Source: Tetramitus jugosus
Taxonomy: Eukaryota; Heterolobosea; Eutetramitea; Acrasida; Vahlkampfiidae
DNA: 64,000 nucleotides
Assembly (NCBI GenBank): GCA_937625935.1
Contig: OW569355.1
Span: forward strand, 310,001-374,000
Reading direction: 5' to 3'
The notes under the pieces are model-generated. The model was not told the DNA's origin. It ran no database searches and worked only from the letters and a program-made list of their open reading frames with translations. Below are positions 29,509 to 40,414 of the stretch, in pieces. Each line of letters starts with the position of its first letter. The stretch's first letter is position 1. Made by a program: the position numbers and the translations under genes.

Positions 29509-30618
29509 TCAAGTGTAGCCCTCAGTCAATGCACTATAGTATCGATCATAAATTTCATTCTTGTTGCTGGCACCTGCGAAATGCACCACAAAGTCACCTT
29601 GTTCGAATCTGCCCTGCTTGCACCTTGGTTCCTTTGTTGTCTCCTCAGGATACGAGTTAAATGTCTTTTGGTGAACAATCTTGAATCGATAATCTCGGTC
29701 GTGCTGTTCCTTGAATCGACTGTAGAGATAGGCAATTGCTGCTTGTTCCCACAGTTCTTTGACACCTGGAACAAAATCAGCATCGTTTGTTCGATATACG
29801 AGATCCAAGAATTGATCCACCCATATGGTATTCTGAAACAAAACACTACCAGAGTTCAATCCATTGCAATCCTCACTAATGATAATGTCATAGGATGGAT
29901 CTGCAATCGATTCCAGTGTTACATTGGGGTTCATTATAATCGTGTCCAGATCCAGTAACCAAATCCAGTGACGCGTCGCCTTTTCATCGTACAAGTGATT
30001 TTGAACGAGTTGAACCTTTGACCATGCATGATCTCTCGTCGGGTCCAAATCCACAGTCTGTACAATCAATCCATACCCATGCTTGATTGCATAATTCTGT
30101 TTTTCTTCCAACGAGCGCCGATAATAATAAGAGTTCCATCGATTTTTCACAGCCATCACCACAATGGTAAAGCTCGTACTGACCCAACTCGATGCATCTT
30201 CAACCGATTCAATGGCAGACACACCATTCGCATCCTTCACTTGATTGCTACTACTACTACTGCTACTGCTACTACTACTACTACTACCGTGTTCCACCAA
30301 TTGTCCAAACTGAGCATCATTCTTGTCTCTTATCCGATATGCATTTCTCTTCTTGACCAGAGAGACCAATGATGACGATGATTGAGGCAATTGCTTAATC
30401 ACTGTATTGTGCATGAGAAAGGTGGATGGAAGATCATTTTGTTCATAGGATGCAACTTCTGTGGCATCCAATCTCTCCGTAATCACAAACACATAGAAGA
30501 ATGTGTACAGTAGAATGATACATGTGCAGCTAATAACGAGAAGACGAGTAATCTTGGATTTGCGTGACATGACACTTCCACCTGGTAAGCCTCCTGGTGA
30601 TAATGTTCTCAAAGTCAT
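29509..30618 (-). CDS. Golgi glycosyltransferase, GT34 (galactosyltransferase GMA12/MNN10 type)
   Basis: A 369-residue type II membrane protein. A short basic cytosolic tail precedes one helix at about 24-46 (LLVISCTCIILLYTFFYVFVI), then a stem with a 13-residue Ser run. The catalytic domain begins at about 155 with FTIVVMAVKNRWNSY. It contains GYGLIVQTVDLD, WSKVQLVQNHL, WIWLLDLDTIIMNP (the DxD metal site at about 221) and DIIISEDCNGLNSGSVLF, and ends with FVVHFAGASNK. All hallmark segments are intact. It would add galactose, mannose or xylose to glycoconjugates; the donor cannot be told. It shares strand with the upstream fucose-salvage gene, 185 bp away. Confidence 0.9.
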   Translation of the reverse strand: MTLRTLSPGGLPGGSVMSRKSKITRLLVISCTCIILLYTFFYVFVITERLDATEVASYEQNDLPSTFLMHNTVIKQLPQSSSSLVSLVKKRNAYRIRDKNDAQFGQLVEHGSSSSSSSSSSSSSNQVKDANGVSAIESVEDASSWVSTSFTIVVMAVKNRWNSYYYRRSLEEKQNYAIKHGYGLIVQTVDLDPTRDHAWSKVQLVQNHLYDEKATRHWIWLLDLDTIIMNPNVTLESIADPSYDIIISEDCNGLNSGSVLFQNTIWVDQFLDLVYRTNDADFVPGVKELWEQAAIAYLYSRFKEQHDRDYRFKIVHQKTFNSYPEETTKEPRCKQGRFEQGDFVVHFAGASNKNEIYDRYYSALTEGYT

Positions 30619-30802
30619 GACCTATATGTGTGTGTGTTTGTTTTCCCAGGAGATGTTACTGTTGTTGTTGTTGATGTGTTTGGGTTTGTTTCTGGTTCGA
30701 TTTGGTTTTTGTTTCGGAAAGACCGAATCAGATGCGAGTGATGGAAGCAGCTAAAAGCAAAGCGCGGAATTTATGGTTGGGTGGGGTGAATGGAATAGCA
30801 TT

Positions 30803-33800
30803 TTACAGCGAGGCCTGACAGAGGCTCACATTGGGGAATTCGATGACCAGATGGTCCATCAGTGTTTGTTTGGAGATGTGTGGTTTTAGTATGGCAATGA
30901 TGTAGCCACCGGATCCAGCACCAATCATGCATGTGCCGTACGTCATATCTTGCATCCGATTGAACAAGGGTTCCATGCTGTGCGATGTTGACATGGACAG
31001 TTCGATATTCAAATCTCGGACTTGTGTCAAGCGATTTCCGATTTGCTCCAGAAGGGTTTCATTGTGTTCTGTGTTTGAGAACCATTCTTGCATGTGAAGG
31101 AACATTTGTTGAGTTACATCTTTCAGTCTAGACAATGTCTCATCAGTGCTTCCCAGAGATACAATATGATTTTCCACTACGTTTGTCAGTACTCCCTTGG
31201 CCAATCTTTGTTTACCAGTAAAGACAACAAACATTCGATCATTAAAGTGTTGTTGCTTATTGGGATTGAGGTCGACATGACTCACACTGTAGGAAAGTGA
31301 AGCAGCATGTGAGGATGGGTCAATGGCGTTACTTTGAATAAGTTTAATGCCTCTAGTCATACCTCCGATCTGATCCTGCCAACCTCCACCAGTCGAGAGC
31401 ACTTGTTCAATTGCTAATCCCATATTCACAGCATCATCAAAGTGTTTGTGTTTCTCTGTGCCAACGATAGATTCATAGAACTTTGGCTTAATGTCGATTG
31501 CAGAGGTTGAGTGGCTCACGAGATATTGTCTTATAGATTCAACACATGCCACGATTAAGATTGATGAGGTTCCAAGACCAGATCCTCGAGGAATTCCTGT
31601 AACCTTTGTGCACAATTCAAAAATAACTGGTTTGTCAGCTAGTTGCAAGAAGAACATATCGGAGAGAGAGTTCCAGTCTAGCTCTGACAGTTCCTGCTCG
31701 TTCATCACACAAAGATTGGGGAATAGAGTGAAGGAAACAACTGCTTTGTGCATTCCAAAGTGTTCTTCTGTTGATATTGTAAACAAGTCTTGCAAATTCA
31801 TGATTGCACTTTCGATCTTATCATCATCATCCTCAATGACAAATACAAATCCACATCTATCGCTCGAGCGAAGTTTGATAGTCGCCTTGACAGGGTGTTG
31901 TCCAGCAATATCTATTGACATATTAAGAACTACACCTCCATGTGTTAGGCAGTAAGGTGGTGTGTCAGTCCATCCACCTGCGAGGTTGATTCTGACAGGT
32001 AATTGAACTGATGAATAAGATGGACGATGTGCTTGCTTCTCGAATCCACAGAGGATGGGAGGCACATGATACTGATCCATACTGAAATGTGGTACCAAAT
32101 AAGGTTGACATATCACTCGCTTCAATATGGATTCAGAGTCTTTTGTCAGGAGGAGTGCCGTTTGGTGTATGTGAGTTGGTTCGAAATGGTTGTTGAGTAT
32201 GTTTCTTATCAGGTAGGCTACACATCTCTTTAACCTCATTAAATCGAGTTGGTTTAATCGAGAGTGAGTTCGAATTAACCCTGATTCAATGAATTCATAC
32301 AATTGAATGGGTCCTTCAGTAACGAGCTTACGCTTGAGAGTAGCAAAAACGTGAGGACATCTTTCTCCCCATTCTGTAACATCAACACGCTGATTAAATA
32401 GCATATTAAGGTCAGTCATGGAAATGGTGTTGTTAAGATCGAGCAATCGTTCAACTTGTTGAACAGAGTCACAGTGTAGTAGAGCCTGTCCAAAGGATAT
32501 TCTTTGTATATCTTTTAAGTTGATCGAGCAATGATGCTTCTCTTGCTTTGATAGACTTGAGATAAAGAGTGCGTAAAATAAACTCTCTGCAGGAGAATCG
32601 GTCAAGATATACAGATTAGCATTCCAAATACTGCATTTCTGATTCAAAACATTCTCTGTACGCCATATTTCATGCGGCAACAAGTACGGAGAGAGTGACT
32701 CTACGATATTTGATGTTCCAAAATACTGTGCCCTATCAGCAGCTGATTCTTTCTTTAAATCATCACCTGTTCCAATTACGAATGTAATATACTTTTTCTT
32801 GCTATTGATCAATAAAGGAATCGTTTGAATAAATACTCGATCTGGGAGATGTAAAATCGTATCGCTGACGTTATGTTTGTGACACATTTCAATTAGTTCA
32901 GATTCTGAAACATCAATTGAGCTAATAATCGAATGCTCGCCAAAGTGTAATCTTTTCTCTTCGTTCGAGAAAACAATTGTCGAGTGTTCTATCACAGTGC
33001 ATTGTTCGAAGCGCTCTGATATCGGAGCACCATTCTTCACTATTGTCTGTATAAAATTACAATTCTTTGGCATCGGGAGATGCATCAAGTGAGATAGTAT
33101 ATTTTGGAAACCGCCAATCTCATTCAAAAACGAATTGTTATCAATGTCTGTTGCTAAATGTTCTATGTACTCTCCCATTGTTCCAATATGATAAAAGAAG
33201 GAAGGTTTGCAGCATATGACCTGGAATGAAATCTTATGCAACACATTAAACAGTTGCTGTTGCATAAAGGACCTGCTCGATGTTTTGTCAATATAACTAT
33301 TTTCGGATTTCAATCCAAGGGCACTCAAGAAGTCTCCATAACAATCCAACTCACACTTAATAACTGGATGATCGTATGCAAATTGAACTAGGACATGTGA
33401 TACATCAGGGAAAAAGAAATAGGAGCTATCTGTATATGCATGGTCTCCATTGATGATTGCTCCATATTCTTTCATTCGCTCCATCGATGGCTTATGAATA
33501 AAGTGATTGCAATCACAGATACAATTTTCGCTCGTATTCATTTCTTCATTCACGTTCTGCGGAAGCACAAATACACCATGTGTCAATCCAATCTCAACAG
33601 GAGAAGGATGAGCAAACGCAACTACTCCTTCATTTCGCTTCAACTTGTGCTTTGCAATGCTCTGAAAGACAAACGAATGATCAAATATACAAATATCATC
33701 GGCACAAGTCACCATGACTCCACCGCCCAAGCAACCTTCCCTCAATCCCTCACCCACACATGCAAACATGGCCAATTTCATCTCGAGCATACTCCACATG

Positions 33801-34267
33801 TTGCATCCATCTGAATGAAACGGCAATGGTGCAAACAGTTTACCCAGGGTCGAATGATTAGGCAATCGCTTACTAAATCCTCCACAATGAATCAACAAAA
33901 TCCTCTGTTGATCCATCCGTTCAAAATCACGTGCAAAAACATGTTCATACAAGTGCTGCATCACATAAATCGTAGCTGAACCACTTCCCATTGTTCCCTC
34001 ACGATCACAAATGACAATAAACTGTAAATCAGATGGAATTGTACCCATTTGCTTCTTGACTTGAACCTGATACTCAAAAATGGACTTTTGAAGTGGGTCT
34101 CTCGCTGTTAGCACACACAGATCAAACGGATATGCACCATTTTCATGAAGATTCTGTGCTTGTTGTTCGTGATTGGGTGTGCTTGCAATGTAACGAGCAT
34201 AGTGATCAATGGCGAATTGATGATATGATTTGAGTGTGTTACTACTAGTACTGTTTGGATTCGTCAT
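30803..34267 (-). CDS. FKGP: Bifunctional L-fucokinase / GDP-L-fucose pyrophosphorylase
   Basis: A 1154-residue fusion. The N-terminal pyrophosphorylase half contains ICDREGTMGSGSATIYVM and LIHCGGFSKRLPNHSTLGKLF (nucleotide-sugar binding loop). The long middle linker (about 480-740) is less conserved. The C-terminal GHMP kinase half has LPVRINLAGGWTDTPPYC at about 755, GIPRGSGLGTSSILI (ATP loop) at about 892, and GGGWQDQIGGM. This order matches plant FKGP and bacterial Fkp. It makes fucose-1-phosphate and then GDP-fucose from salvaged fucose. Both halves look complete. Intron-free. The divergent DNAAF1-like start is 183 bp away. Confidence 0.95.
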   Translation of the reverse strand: MTNPNSTSSNTLKSYHQFAIDHYARYIASTPNHEQQAQNLHENGAYPFDLCVLTARDPLQKSIFEYQVQVKKQMGTIPSDLQFIVICDREGTMGSGSATIYVMQHLYEHVFARDFERMDQQRILLIHCGGFSKRLPNHSTLGKLFAPLPFHSDGCNMWSMLEMKLAMFACVGEGLREGCLGGGVMVTCADDICIFDHSFVFQSIAKHKLKRNEGVVAFAHPSPVEIGLTHGVFVLPQNVNEEMNTSENCICDCNHFIHKPSMERMKEYGAIINGDHAYTDSSYFFFPDVSHVLVQFAYDHPVIKCELDCYGDFLSALGLKSENSYIDKTSSRSFMQQQLFNVLHKISFQVICCKPSFFYHIGTMGEYIEHLATDIDNNSFLNEIGGFQNILSHLMHLPMPKNCNFIQTIVKNGAPISERFEQCTVIEHSTIVFSNEEKRLHFGEHSIISSIDVSESELIEMCHKHNVSDTILHLPDRVFIQTIPLLINSKKKYITFVIGTGDDLKKESAADRAQYFGTSNIVESLSPYLLPHEIWRTENVLNQKCSIWNANLYILTDSPAESLFYALFISSLSKQEKHHCSINLKDIQRISFGQALLHCDSVQQVERLLDLNNTISMTDLNMLFNQRVDVTEWGERCPHVFATLKRKLVTEGPIQLYEFIESGLIRTHSRLNQLDLMRLKRCVAYLIRNILNNHFEPTHIHQTALLLTKDSESILKRVICQPYLVPHFSMDQYHVPPILCGFEKQAHRPSYSSVQLPVRINLAGGWTDTPPYCLTHGGVVLNMSIDIAGQHPVKATIKLRSSDRCGFVFVIEDDDDKIESAIMNLQDLFTISTEEHFGMHKAVVSFTLFPNLCVMNEQELSELDWNSLSDMFFLQLADKPVIFELCTKVTGIPRGSGLGTSSILIVACVESIRQYLVSHSTSAIDIKPKFYESIVGTEKHKHFDDAVNMGLAIEQVLSTGGGWQDQIGGMTRGIKLIQSNAIDPSSHAASLSYSVSHVDLNPNKQQHFNDRMFVVFTGKQRLAKGVLTNVVENHIVSLGSTDETLSRLKDVTQQMFLHMQEWFSNTEHNETLLEQIGNRLTQVRDLNIELSMSTSHSMEPLFNRMQDMTYGTCMIGAGSGGYIIAILKPHISKQTLMDHLVIEFPNVSLCQASL

Positions 34268-34450
34268 GATGCAGAGTCACTTTTGATTTGGTGTGTTTAG
34301 TTTCTATTGGATGGGAGTCAATCCATCTCTCTCTTGTTCATGTTGGGACTATTTTTGCTCATCTGGTGTCAGGTGCGCGCTAAAAATGTGAATCTACGGA
34401 AACTAGGCAAAAAAGTATCAAAAGTTATCATCGCAAAAGTTGGTTGGATC

Positions 34451-35318
34451 ATGTCGCAAATAACACCTCAATACTTGAAACAGCACTGCAGGGAACAAAA
34501 ATTGTACAGTACGCCCTATTTAAATGAAAAATTGTTCTTGCATTTTAAGGGTTTCACAAAGATTGAGAACTTGGAGGAATACACGGGGTTGAGAGTGTTG
34601 TGGTTAGAAGGAAATGGTTAGTTTTCTTTTGTTTAATTGACTATGAGGTTGTGTTCATTTCTTTCTGACTCTTTTCTTTGCAGCAATCAACAAGATTGAA
34701 GGATTAGAGAATCAGAAGGAGCTTCGGTGTTTGTATCTCCATCAGAACTGTGTGGAGAAGATTGAGAACATGGATCACTTGGAATATTTAGATAATTTGA
34801 ATTTGAGTGAGAATTTTATCAAGAAAATTGAAAATTTGAAGAATTTAAGCAAGTTGACCACTCTTTGTATTCAGAACAATAGTTTGACATCATTAGAGGA
34901 TGTGATAGAGCTTGCCGAATGCCAAAACATATCTGTTTTGGATCTTAGTAAGAATAAGATTAATGATCCAGAAATTTTAAATCAAGTGCTAAGTAAGATG
35001 CCAAATTTAAAGGTATTGAAGTTGGAGGGTAATCCAGTTGTTCGAAGTATTCCAAACTACCGAAAGAATATGATTTACGAGTTAAAATCTTTAACATACC
35101 TCGATTCTATGCCTGTGTTTGACGACGAGAGGAGACTCGTGGACGCCTGGAAGAGAGGAGGGATTGAGGAGGAGAAGAAGGAACGACAGATAATTCGAGA
35201 TGAGAAGCGAGAGAAGGAACGACAAAGTTTTATCTCTTTCGAGGCATTGATTCAGGAAGCGAGAGATAAAAGAGCTGACATGAGATCGGATACCTCTATT
35301 GTTGATAGTGTGGAGTGA
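34451..35318 (+). CDS. Dynein axonemal assembly factor 1-like LRR protein (DNAAF1/LRRC50/ODA7), two exons
   Basis: Exons 34451-34616 and 34684-35318 join to 266 residues (donor GTTAGT, acceptor TTTGCAG). The start [19 protein letters not shown] lines up with the vertebrate start; the longer upstream frame is a poor match. Six leucine-rich repeats follow: [42 protein letters not shown], and so on. The LRR cap includes [38 protein letters not shown] and AWKRGG. A helical tail ends soon after, so it lacks the long C-terminus of vertebrate DNAAF1. It helps preassemble axonemal dynein arms in the cytoplasm and marks a flagellate-capable cell. Confidence 0.93.
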
Positions 35319-35354
35319 TTCATTTCTGAGACAAGCGATGAGTGGATGAATTGC

Positions 35355-36898
35355 TCAGAGATTCGCTTCCATAAACATGGGGGATTTCAATAATTCCTCT
35401 TCCAATCTATATTTCTTTCCAATCAAGTTTTCCTCCTTCAGGTTGTATTCTCCTTGGATGGCATCTATTTCTCTCAGAAATTTCTGATAGTCCTGTGATA
35501 GTCGCAAGTCGAGAATCCTACTCTTGGTTGACGATTGCGAGGGTGGTGGATTCCTTCCAACTTCTTGGAACTCCTTACTGTAATTTCTCAACATTCGCAG
35601 AAGATTCCTTAAATTAGTTTCTGTTGCCTCACTATCAAAGTTCGCAAAGACATTCATGATATTTGTCAACATTGAATCATTGGACCCAGAATGATTTCGA
35701 CCGCTAGAAGCTTCAAAATTTCTCAAGAACTGTTGGATTGCTTGCTCCACTTCCTTGATCATTGACCTGCTGTACTGGACTTGAAAATCATGGGATTGCT
35801 TGTAAAAGTTTCTTTCTTCCATTAATGCCTCCTTCTCAATCGTCCATATATTCTTTTGAACATGAAAAGCCCGAACAAGTTCCCGTATGGCTTTCTCACA
35901 GGCTGATTTGTTGCGAGAGAAAGAAGGGAGTCTTGCTAATACTTCGTTCGATGTCAGACTGAGCTCATAGTGTACGTGATTCTCCACTGCAAAATCCACT
36001 TCGTCAGATCGAGCTTGAGATGTTGACGAGTAATGATTCTTGGAGGGAACGATCATTGATAACTCTACCAGATCAGTACTCAATCGGTCGATCATGTTTG
36101 TGGCATCTTGAATTTGTTTCAGTGATTTTGTCTTGGTTATGTTTTCAAAGTTCACAACATTGGGCTCTATTATCGATTGCAAGGAAAGGTGGAGCTTGCT
36201 CAGATGGCGGTATAGGCCAGAAATCTTGTCTTCCAACATCGATACTTGGGATAAGTTCATGTAGGCTAAATCTTGCATCTTCCCTTTGCACATTTCCTGA
36301 ACAGTCATTTCTTCGCTACTGCTCACGAAATCAGACTTCATATAGTATGTTTGGTTCTCGGCCTGCTTTGTGTACACTAGATACTGTTTGATCTTGTTGA
36401 TAACACTGTCAGCCCACCTTTTCACAGACTGTATTCATATCAGGTCAGCAGATGTTCATTGAACACAAGGAAAACCCTGATATTGATGACATACACTAGC
36501 ATTGCTGTCCTCTGAGACCATCTCTTGCAACTGAAGGGCGTAATTTTCGACTTCATTGATTATTTCAGCTCTCATATCAGAGGCAGAAATCAAAAGTTGC
36601 ACCTGTCTCTCCAATTGATAGTTCTTTGCTTTCAATTGCATCATTCTTCGATGTTCAATTTCCGTGTCTTGGTCATTGGTCAGGTTCTGTTGACGAGCAA
36701 GAGTGAACAATGTGAATGAACCAAAATACTCAGGGAATGAAAGGGAAATTTTACCTCGTATAGAGCTTTAAGATCATCTAAACTCTGTTCTAAGGACGCA
36801 TTCTGCTTTTCGAGCTCTGCAATGCGGCTGTCTGTACTAAATTCTTCATTGAAGGTCGACGAGAATGAACGAGACGCAGTGAGTTTTCTCTTTAGCAT
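35355..36898 (-). CDS. Coiled-coil protein of unknown function, three exons
   Basis: Exons 36898-36755, 36686-36495 and 36428-35355 join in frame to 469 residues. Donors are GTAAAA and GTATGT, acceptors ACAG. After a basic Ser-rich start (MLKRKLTASRSFSSTF) the protein is largely helical with coiled coils: RIAELEKQNASLEQSLDDLK, RRMMQLKAKNYQLERQVQLL, and late IMNVFANFD... then IDAIQGEYNLKEENLIGKK. Glu, Lys and Leu dominate. No catalytic motif. A flagellar, basal-body or cytoskeletal role is plausible from its type and its convergence with the DNAAF1-like gene 36 bp away, but unproven. Confidence 0.7.
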
Positions 36899-36950
36899 TC
36901 TTTACTTTTTGTTTGAAGTTTTGTGTGCGATGTTTGTTTTCGAAACAGCT

Positions 36951-39900
36951 TTAGATAACTTTCCACTCGGTTGAGTCTTGAATTTCGGCAGGAATTTCAG
37001 TTTCGACACCTAGTATAGCAGTTGATCTCAAAGGGTTTTCCTTGCTCAGATACTTGTTGCAGACCTCGACAATATCGTTAGGAGTGGTAGCAAAAATGGC
37101 ATCTCTTCTTTGTTGTCTCATCTCATCAGATATTCCATTGGTGAACAACGAAGCTGCTCTGGAATGTGGAGAAGATGGAGCATCAAGACCTTGGAACACT
37201 TGAAGCTTGGCCTCTTGCATCTCCAAATCAGTAAACTTCTTCTGGTTGACCCAATCGCAAACATTGTTGAAAATATTGACCGTGCGCACTGCGTTTGGAT
37301 CGCGATAAGAAGTGAAGGAAAAGACACCGTTCATACTTTCGTTAGCACTAGATCCATAGGCACCACCCTTCTCTCTGATTTCTTGATGCAAATACAGTGA
37401 ATTGATTAAGTTGGCCGCGATTCTTAACTTGATTGAATCTGGATCACCAAAAGGAGCTGCCACCAATGACTGAGCAACAAAATTGACTGATCCAGGCAAC
37501 TTGACATAGGATTTTTGGCTGTATGGTTGGAACTGAGCTCCTCCATTTCCTTGAATTAGTTGAGCGCTATGTGGAATAGAACCATAGAATTGGTCAAAGG
37601 CCTTACTGGCCTTAGGGACAAAGTCACTCTCGCTTGTGAACAAAATCTTCATATCCTGCTTCACTAACAAATGGTCCTTCATCTGTTGTAATTGGTGTGC
37701 AACTGAAGACACATCATCTGTCGATGCCAATGAATTTAAGAAGTTCAATCCTTGCAAGCCAGAGAACTTGTCCTCCCAGTCGTCATACTGGGTCAGTGAG
37801 GAAGAAGCATACTTCTTCGCAAAACGATTGCCATTCTGAACGATAGAGCTTTGGAACTCCATTGCTGATTGGTCAATCAATGATTTCAAGAAAGCTGGAT
37901 TGCTATCGAGCTTGGGTTCTGTGTAGATAGCATGCATGAGGTCCAGCATTTTCTCAACATTTCTCTCCAAGCACAAGGAGTGGATCTTGAAAACAGGTGT
38001 CATCTTTGTAACATCGTTCAGACTTGGAACCAGACAGAATGATGCACTAATACCACCAGTGTACAATTCAATCTGTTCAATCAACTTTTCACTATCCATA
38101 TCTCTGGCACCCATCTTTACCAGTGCACCTCCAAAAATTGGCAACAGTGGATGTAACTCTTCAGGAATGGCATCAAGTGACAATGGAACTTGAATGGAGG
38201 CATACACAATACCATTGGTCACCTCTCGACTCACATGAATTGGTGAGTCACCCAATCGCTCAACATTAACTGGATCAACAATCTTCTTTGGAATATCAGA
38301 CAGTGACAGAGATGGCAGCAAGTGCTTGTTCTTCTCCAGTTCCTTCTTTAACTCCTCGACCTTGATAGAGTTATTGACAATTTCTTGTTTATCAGCTTCA
38401 GTTAGAGTTGCCTCAATCTTTGAAACCTTTTGTTGTTCAAACTCTTTCAATTTCTCACCGTACTTCTCATCAGGGTTCATCACCACAGTTACCTTGTGGG
38501 AATTTCCAATAAAGTACTTCTTGGCTAAATTCTTCAAGAAATTGCTGTCAGCCAACTTTGACTTCAATTCATCTAACTGTCTGTTGATGTGCAAAACGTT
38601 TGATGGATCTTGAGCATGAATCCAGTTGGATACAATAGGATAACATAGTTCAACACCAAAATTTGGCGATTTCTTCTTCAACGACAATTCAAAGGAATGC
38701 ATAGCGGTGTTGATCAAAGATTCGGAGATACCTTCTCTAGCTACTTGCTCAAATGTTTCTTCGATTACTTTCTCAACCAATGCAACATTCTCCTCCTTAA
38801 TTCCTTGGAATCCAACTGTAAAGGTCGTATCTCTGTGACTTGATGAGTAGCCAACTCCTGGTGCAAAATCAGGTGCGATGCCCTTCTCAATAATATTCTT
38901 GTAGAATGGACCTCTAGGATCATCCAACAGCAGACTACTGAGGAACGACATGGCAATTGTTTCGTCTGAATCAGCACAATCATTCGTCAGGAATGATATT
39001 GCTACCTTTGTTTGTCTTGTAGGCTCGGCAGTCATTGGATCAGGTGGTCCATTCAGATACACTCTCTGAGGCTCAGTGAATCGTGTTACACGATCAATTG
39101 GATGCAATTCAGGCAAAGGCTTAAACTTTCCAAACCCATTCTCGTTCAAGAACCGCAGATGCTTATCCATTGGCAAATCACCATAGGTGTAAATGTACGC
39201 ACGACTAGGGTGATAATGAGTTTCATGAAACTGCTTCAGTTGTTCATATGTAATATTTGGAATGTCTCTTGGTTCACCACCGCTGTTATGCGCATAGATT
39301 GTGTTTGGTAAGACAGCAGCCTGCAAATTTCTCCAAAAGAATTGTGCAGGATCACTCATTGCACCCTTCATCTCATTATAGACTACGCCTTTGATCCTGA
39401 GAGGAGTAGTGCTGTCGTGAGCTTGATCAAACTCCAATCGATGACCCTCTTGCTTAAAATCAGTTTCCAACAATCGAGGGAACAATGTGGCATCCAAGTA
39501 CACAGACATGAGATTATAGTAATCTTGTTCATTTTGGGTAGCAAACGGATAAGTCGTATGATCAGATGCCGTATAAGCATTCATATATGTGTTCATACTG
39601 CGCTTGTACATGTTGAAAAACAAGTCTTGAACCGGGTATTTGTCACTGCCACACAAGGTTGTGTGCTCTAGGATATGAGGTGCACCTGTACTGTCATCCG
39701 GTGGTGTCTGAAACGAGATTGAAAAGGAATTGTTCTTATCGGATGGTGCCTCAACGTGAAAGTATTGCGCACCAGTGGAATCATGAGTCAAATGATAGGT
39801 GTTGACGTGGAATGAGGGAACTTGATCAACCTTGATCACACTCCATCCATCAATCTTATCACCTGTCTTGTATTTCAATGGAGGAAGTGGCATCACTGTC

Positions 39901-40169
39901 GCTGCTGCTTCATATGACATGTTGTTGTTGGTATGAGTGGTGGTGGAATAGGAAGAAGAAGCAAATGACTTGGATTTCATCATCATCATCATCATGTTAT
40001 GATTGTTCATTCTAGTAGTAGAATGTGTGCTCTGCTTTGCGAATGAAGAAGGAACATTGGTGAGTTTAGTGTGATGATGATGGCGATGAGTGATCGCATG
40101 CGTTGATGATGCTACGCATTTCTTTACTTGTTGTTGATGAGCTGTTGTTGACAAGAATTGCTTGAGCAT
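36951..40169 (-). CDS. Mitochondrial presequence protease (M16C, PITRM1/Cym1/PreP family)
   Basis: 1072 residues from ATG 40169. The upstream part of the frame is not included because MLKQFLSTTAHQQQVKKC begins a good mitochondrial targeting peptide, followed by His/Ser/Asn-rich sequence. The inverted zinc motif HxxEH is in APHILEHTTLCGSDKYPV at about 165, with the later Glu in GVVYNEMKGAM. The long body shows the M16C halves: VAISFLTNDCADSDE, the helical linker KQEIVNNSIKVEELKKELEKNKHLLPSLSLSDIP, and the C-terminal IREKGGAYGSSANESMNGVFSFTSYRDPN. It degrades cleaved presequences and other short peptides in the matrix. Length fits the family (about 1000-1040). Confidence 0.94.
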   Translation of the reverse strand: MLKQFLSTTAHQQQVKKCVASSTHAITHRHHHHTKLTNVPSSFAKQSTHSTTRMNNHNMMMMMMKSKSFASSSYSTTTHTNNNMSYEAAATVMPLPPLKYKTGDKIDGWSVIKVDQVPSFHVNTYHLTHDSTGAQYFHVEAPSDKNNSFSISFQTPPDDSTGAPHILEHTTLCGSDKYPVQDLFFNMYKRSMNTYMNAYTASDHTTYPFATQNEQDYYNLMSVYLDATLFPRLLETDFKQEGHRLEFDQAHDSTTPLRIKGVVYNEMKGAMSDPAQFFWRNLQAAVLPNTIYAHNSGGEPRDIPNITYEQLKQFHETHYHPSRAYIYTYGDLPMDKHLRFLNENGFGKFKPLPELHPIDRVTRFTEPQRVYLNGPPDPMTAEPTRQTKVAISFLTNDCADSDETIAMSFLSSLLLDDPRGPFYKNIIEKGIAPDFAPGVGYSSSHRDTTFTVGFQGIKEENVALVEKVIEETFEQVAREGISESLINTAMHSFELSLKKKSPNFGVELCYPIVSNWIHAQDPSNVLHINRQLDELKSKLADSNFLKNLAKKYFIGNSHKVTVVMNPDEKYGEKLKEFEQQKVSKIEATLTEADKQEIVNNSIKVEELKKELEKNKHLLPSLSLSDIPKKIVDPVNVERLGDSPIHVSREVTNGIVYASIQVPLSLDAIPEELHPLLPIFGGALVKMGARDMDSEKLIEQIELYTGGISASFCLVPSLNDVTKMTPVFKIHSLCLERNVEKMLDLMHAIYTEPKLDSNPAFLKSLIDQSAMEFQSSIVQNGNRFAKKYASSSLTQYDDWEDKFSGLQGLNFLNSLASTDDVSSVAHQLQQMKDHLLVKQDMKILFTSESDFVPKASKAFDQFYGSIPHSAQLIQGNGGAQFQPYSQKSYVKLPGSVNFVAQSLVAAPFGDPDSIKLRIAANLINSLYLHQEIREKGGAYGSSANESMNGVFSFTSYRDPNAVRTVNIFNNVCDWVNQKKFTDLEMQEAKLQVFQGLDAPSSPHSRAASLFTNGISDEMRQQRRDAIFATTPNDIVEVCNKYLSKENPLRSTAILGVETEIPAEIQDSTEWKVI

Positions 40170-40414
40170 GATGACTATGTTGTTGTTTTGTTTTTTGATG
40201 TTGTTTGCGGAGGTTTTTGTTTGGGAAGCTCTTTTCTTTTCCGCTTGAAAGAGGAAGATCAAACCGGAGAAATGCTAATTATTACGCCGAGGAACAAAAC
40301 ACTGAGAAGAGAACGAAGAATCTCTCACTTCAGCTGCAAATAAATCAAATAACTGCATCTCGGTGCACACCCTGTGGATGAAAAAACAAAATCACTCAGC
40401 ACACAAAAAAAACC

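Noticed and set aside
30255-30295. TAC/TGC trinucleotide tract as a free-standing microsatellite
   Set aside because: It lies in the GT34 gene and encodes the Ser run in the stem region, so it is part of coding sequence.
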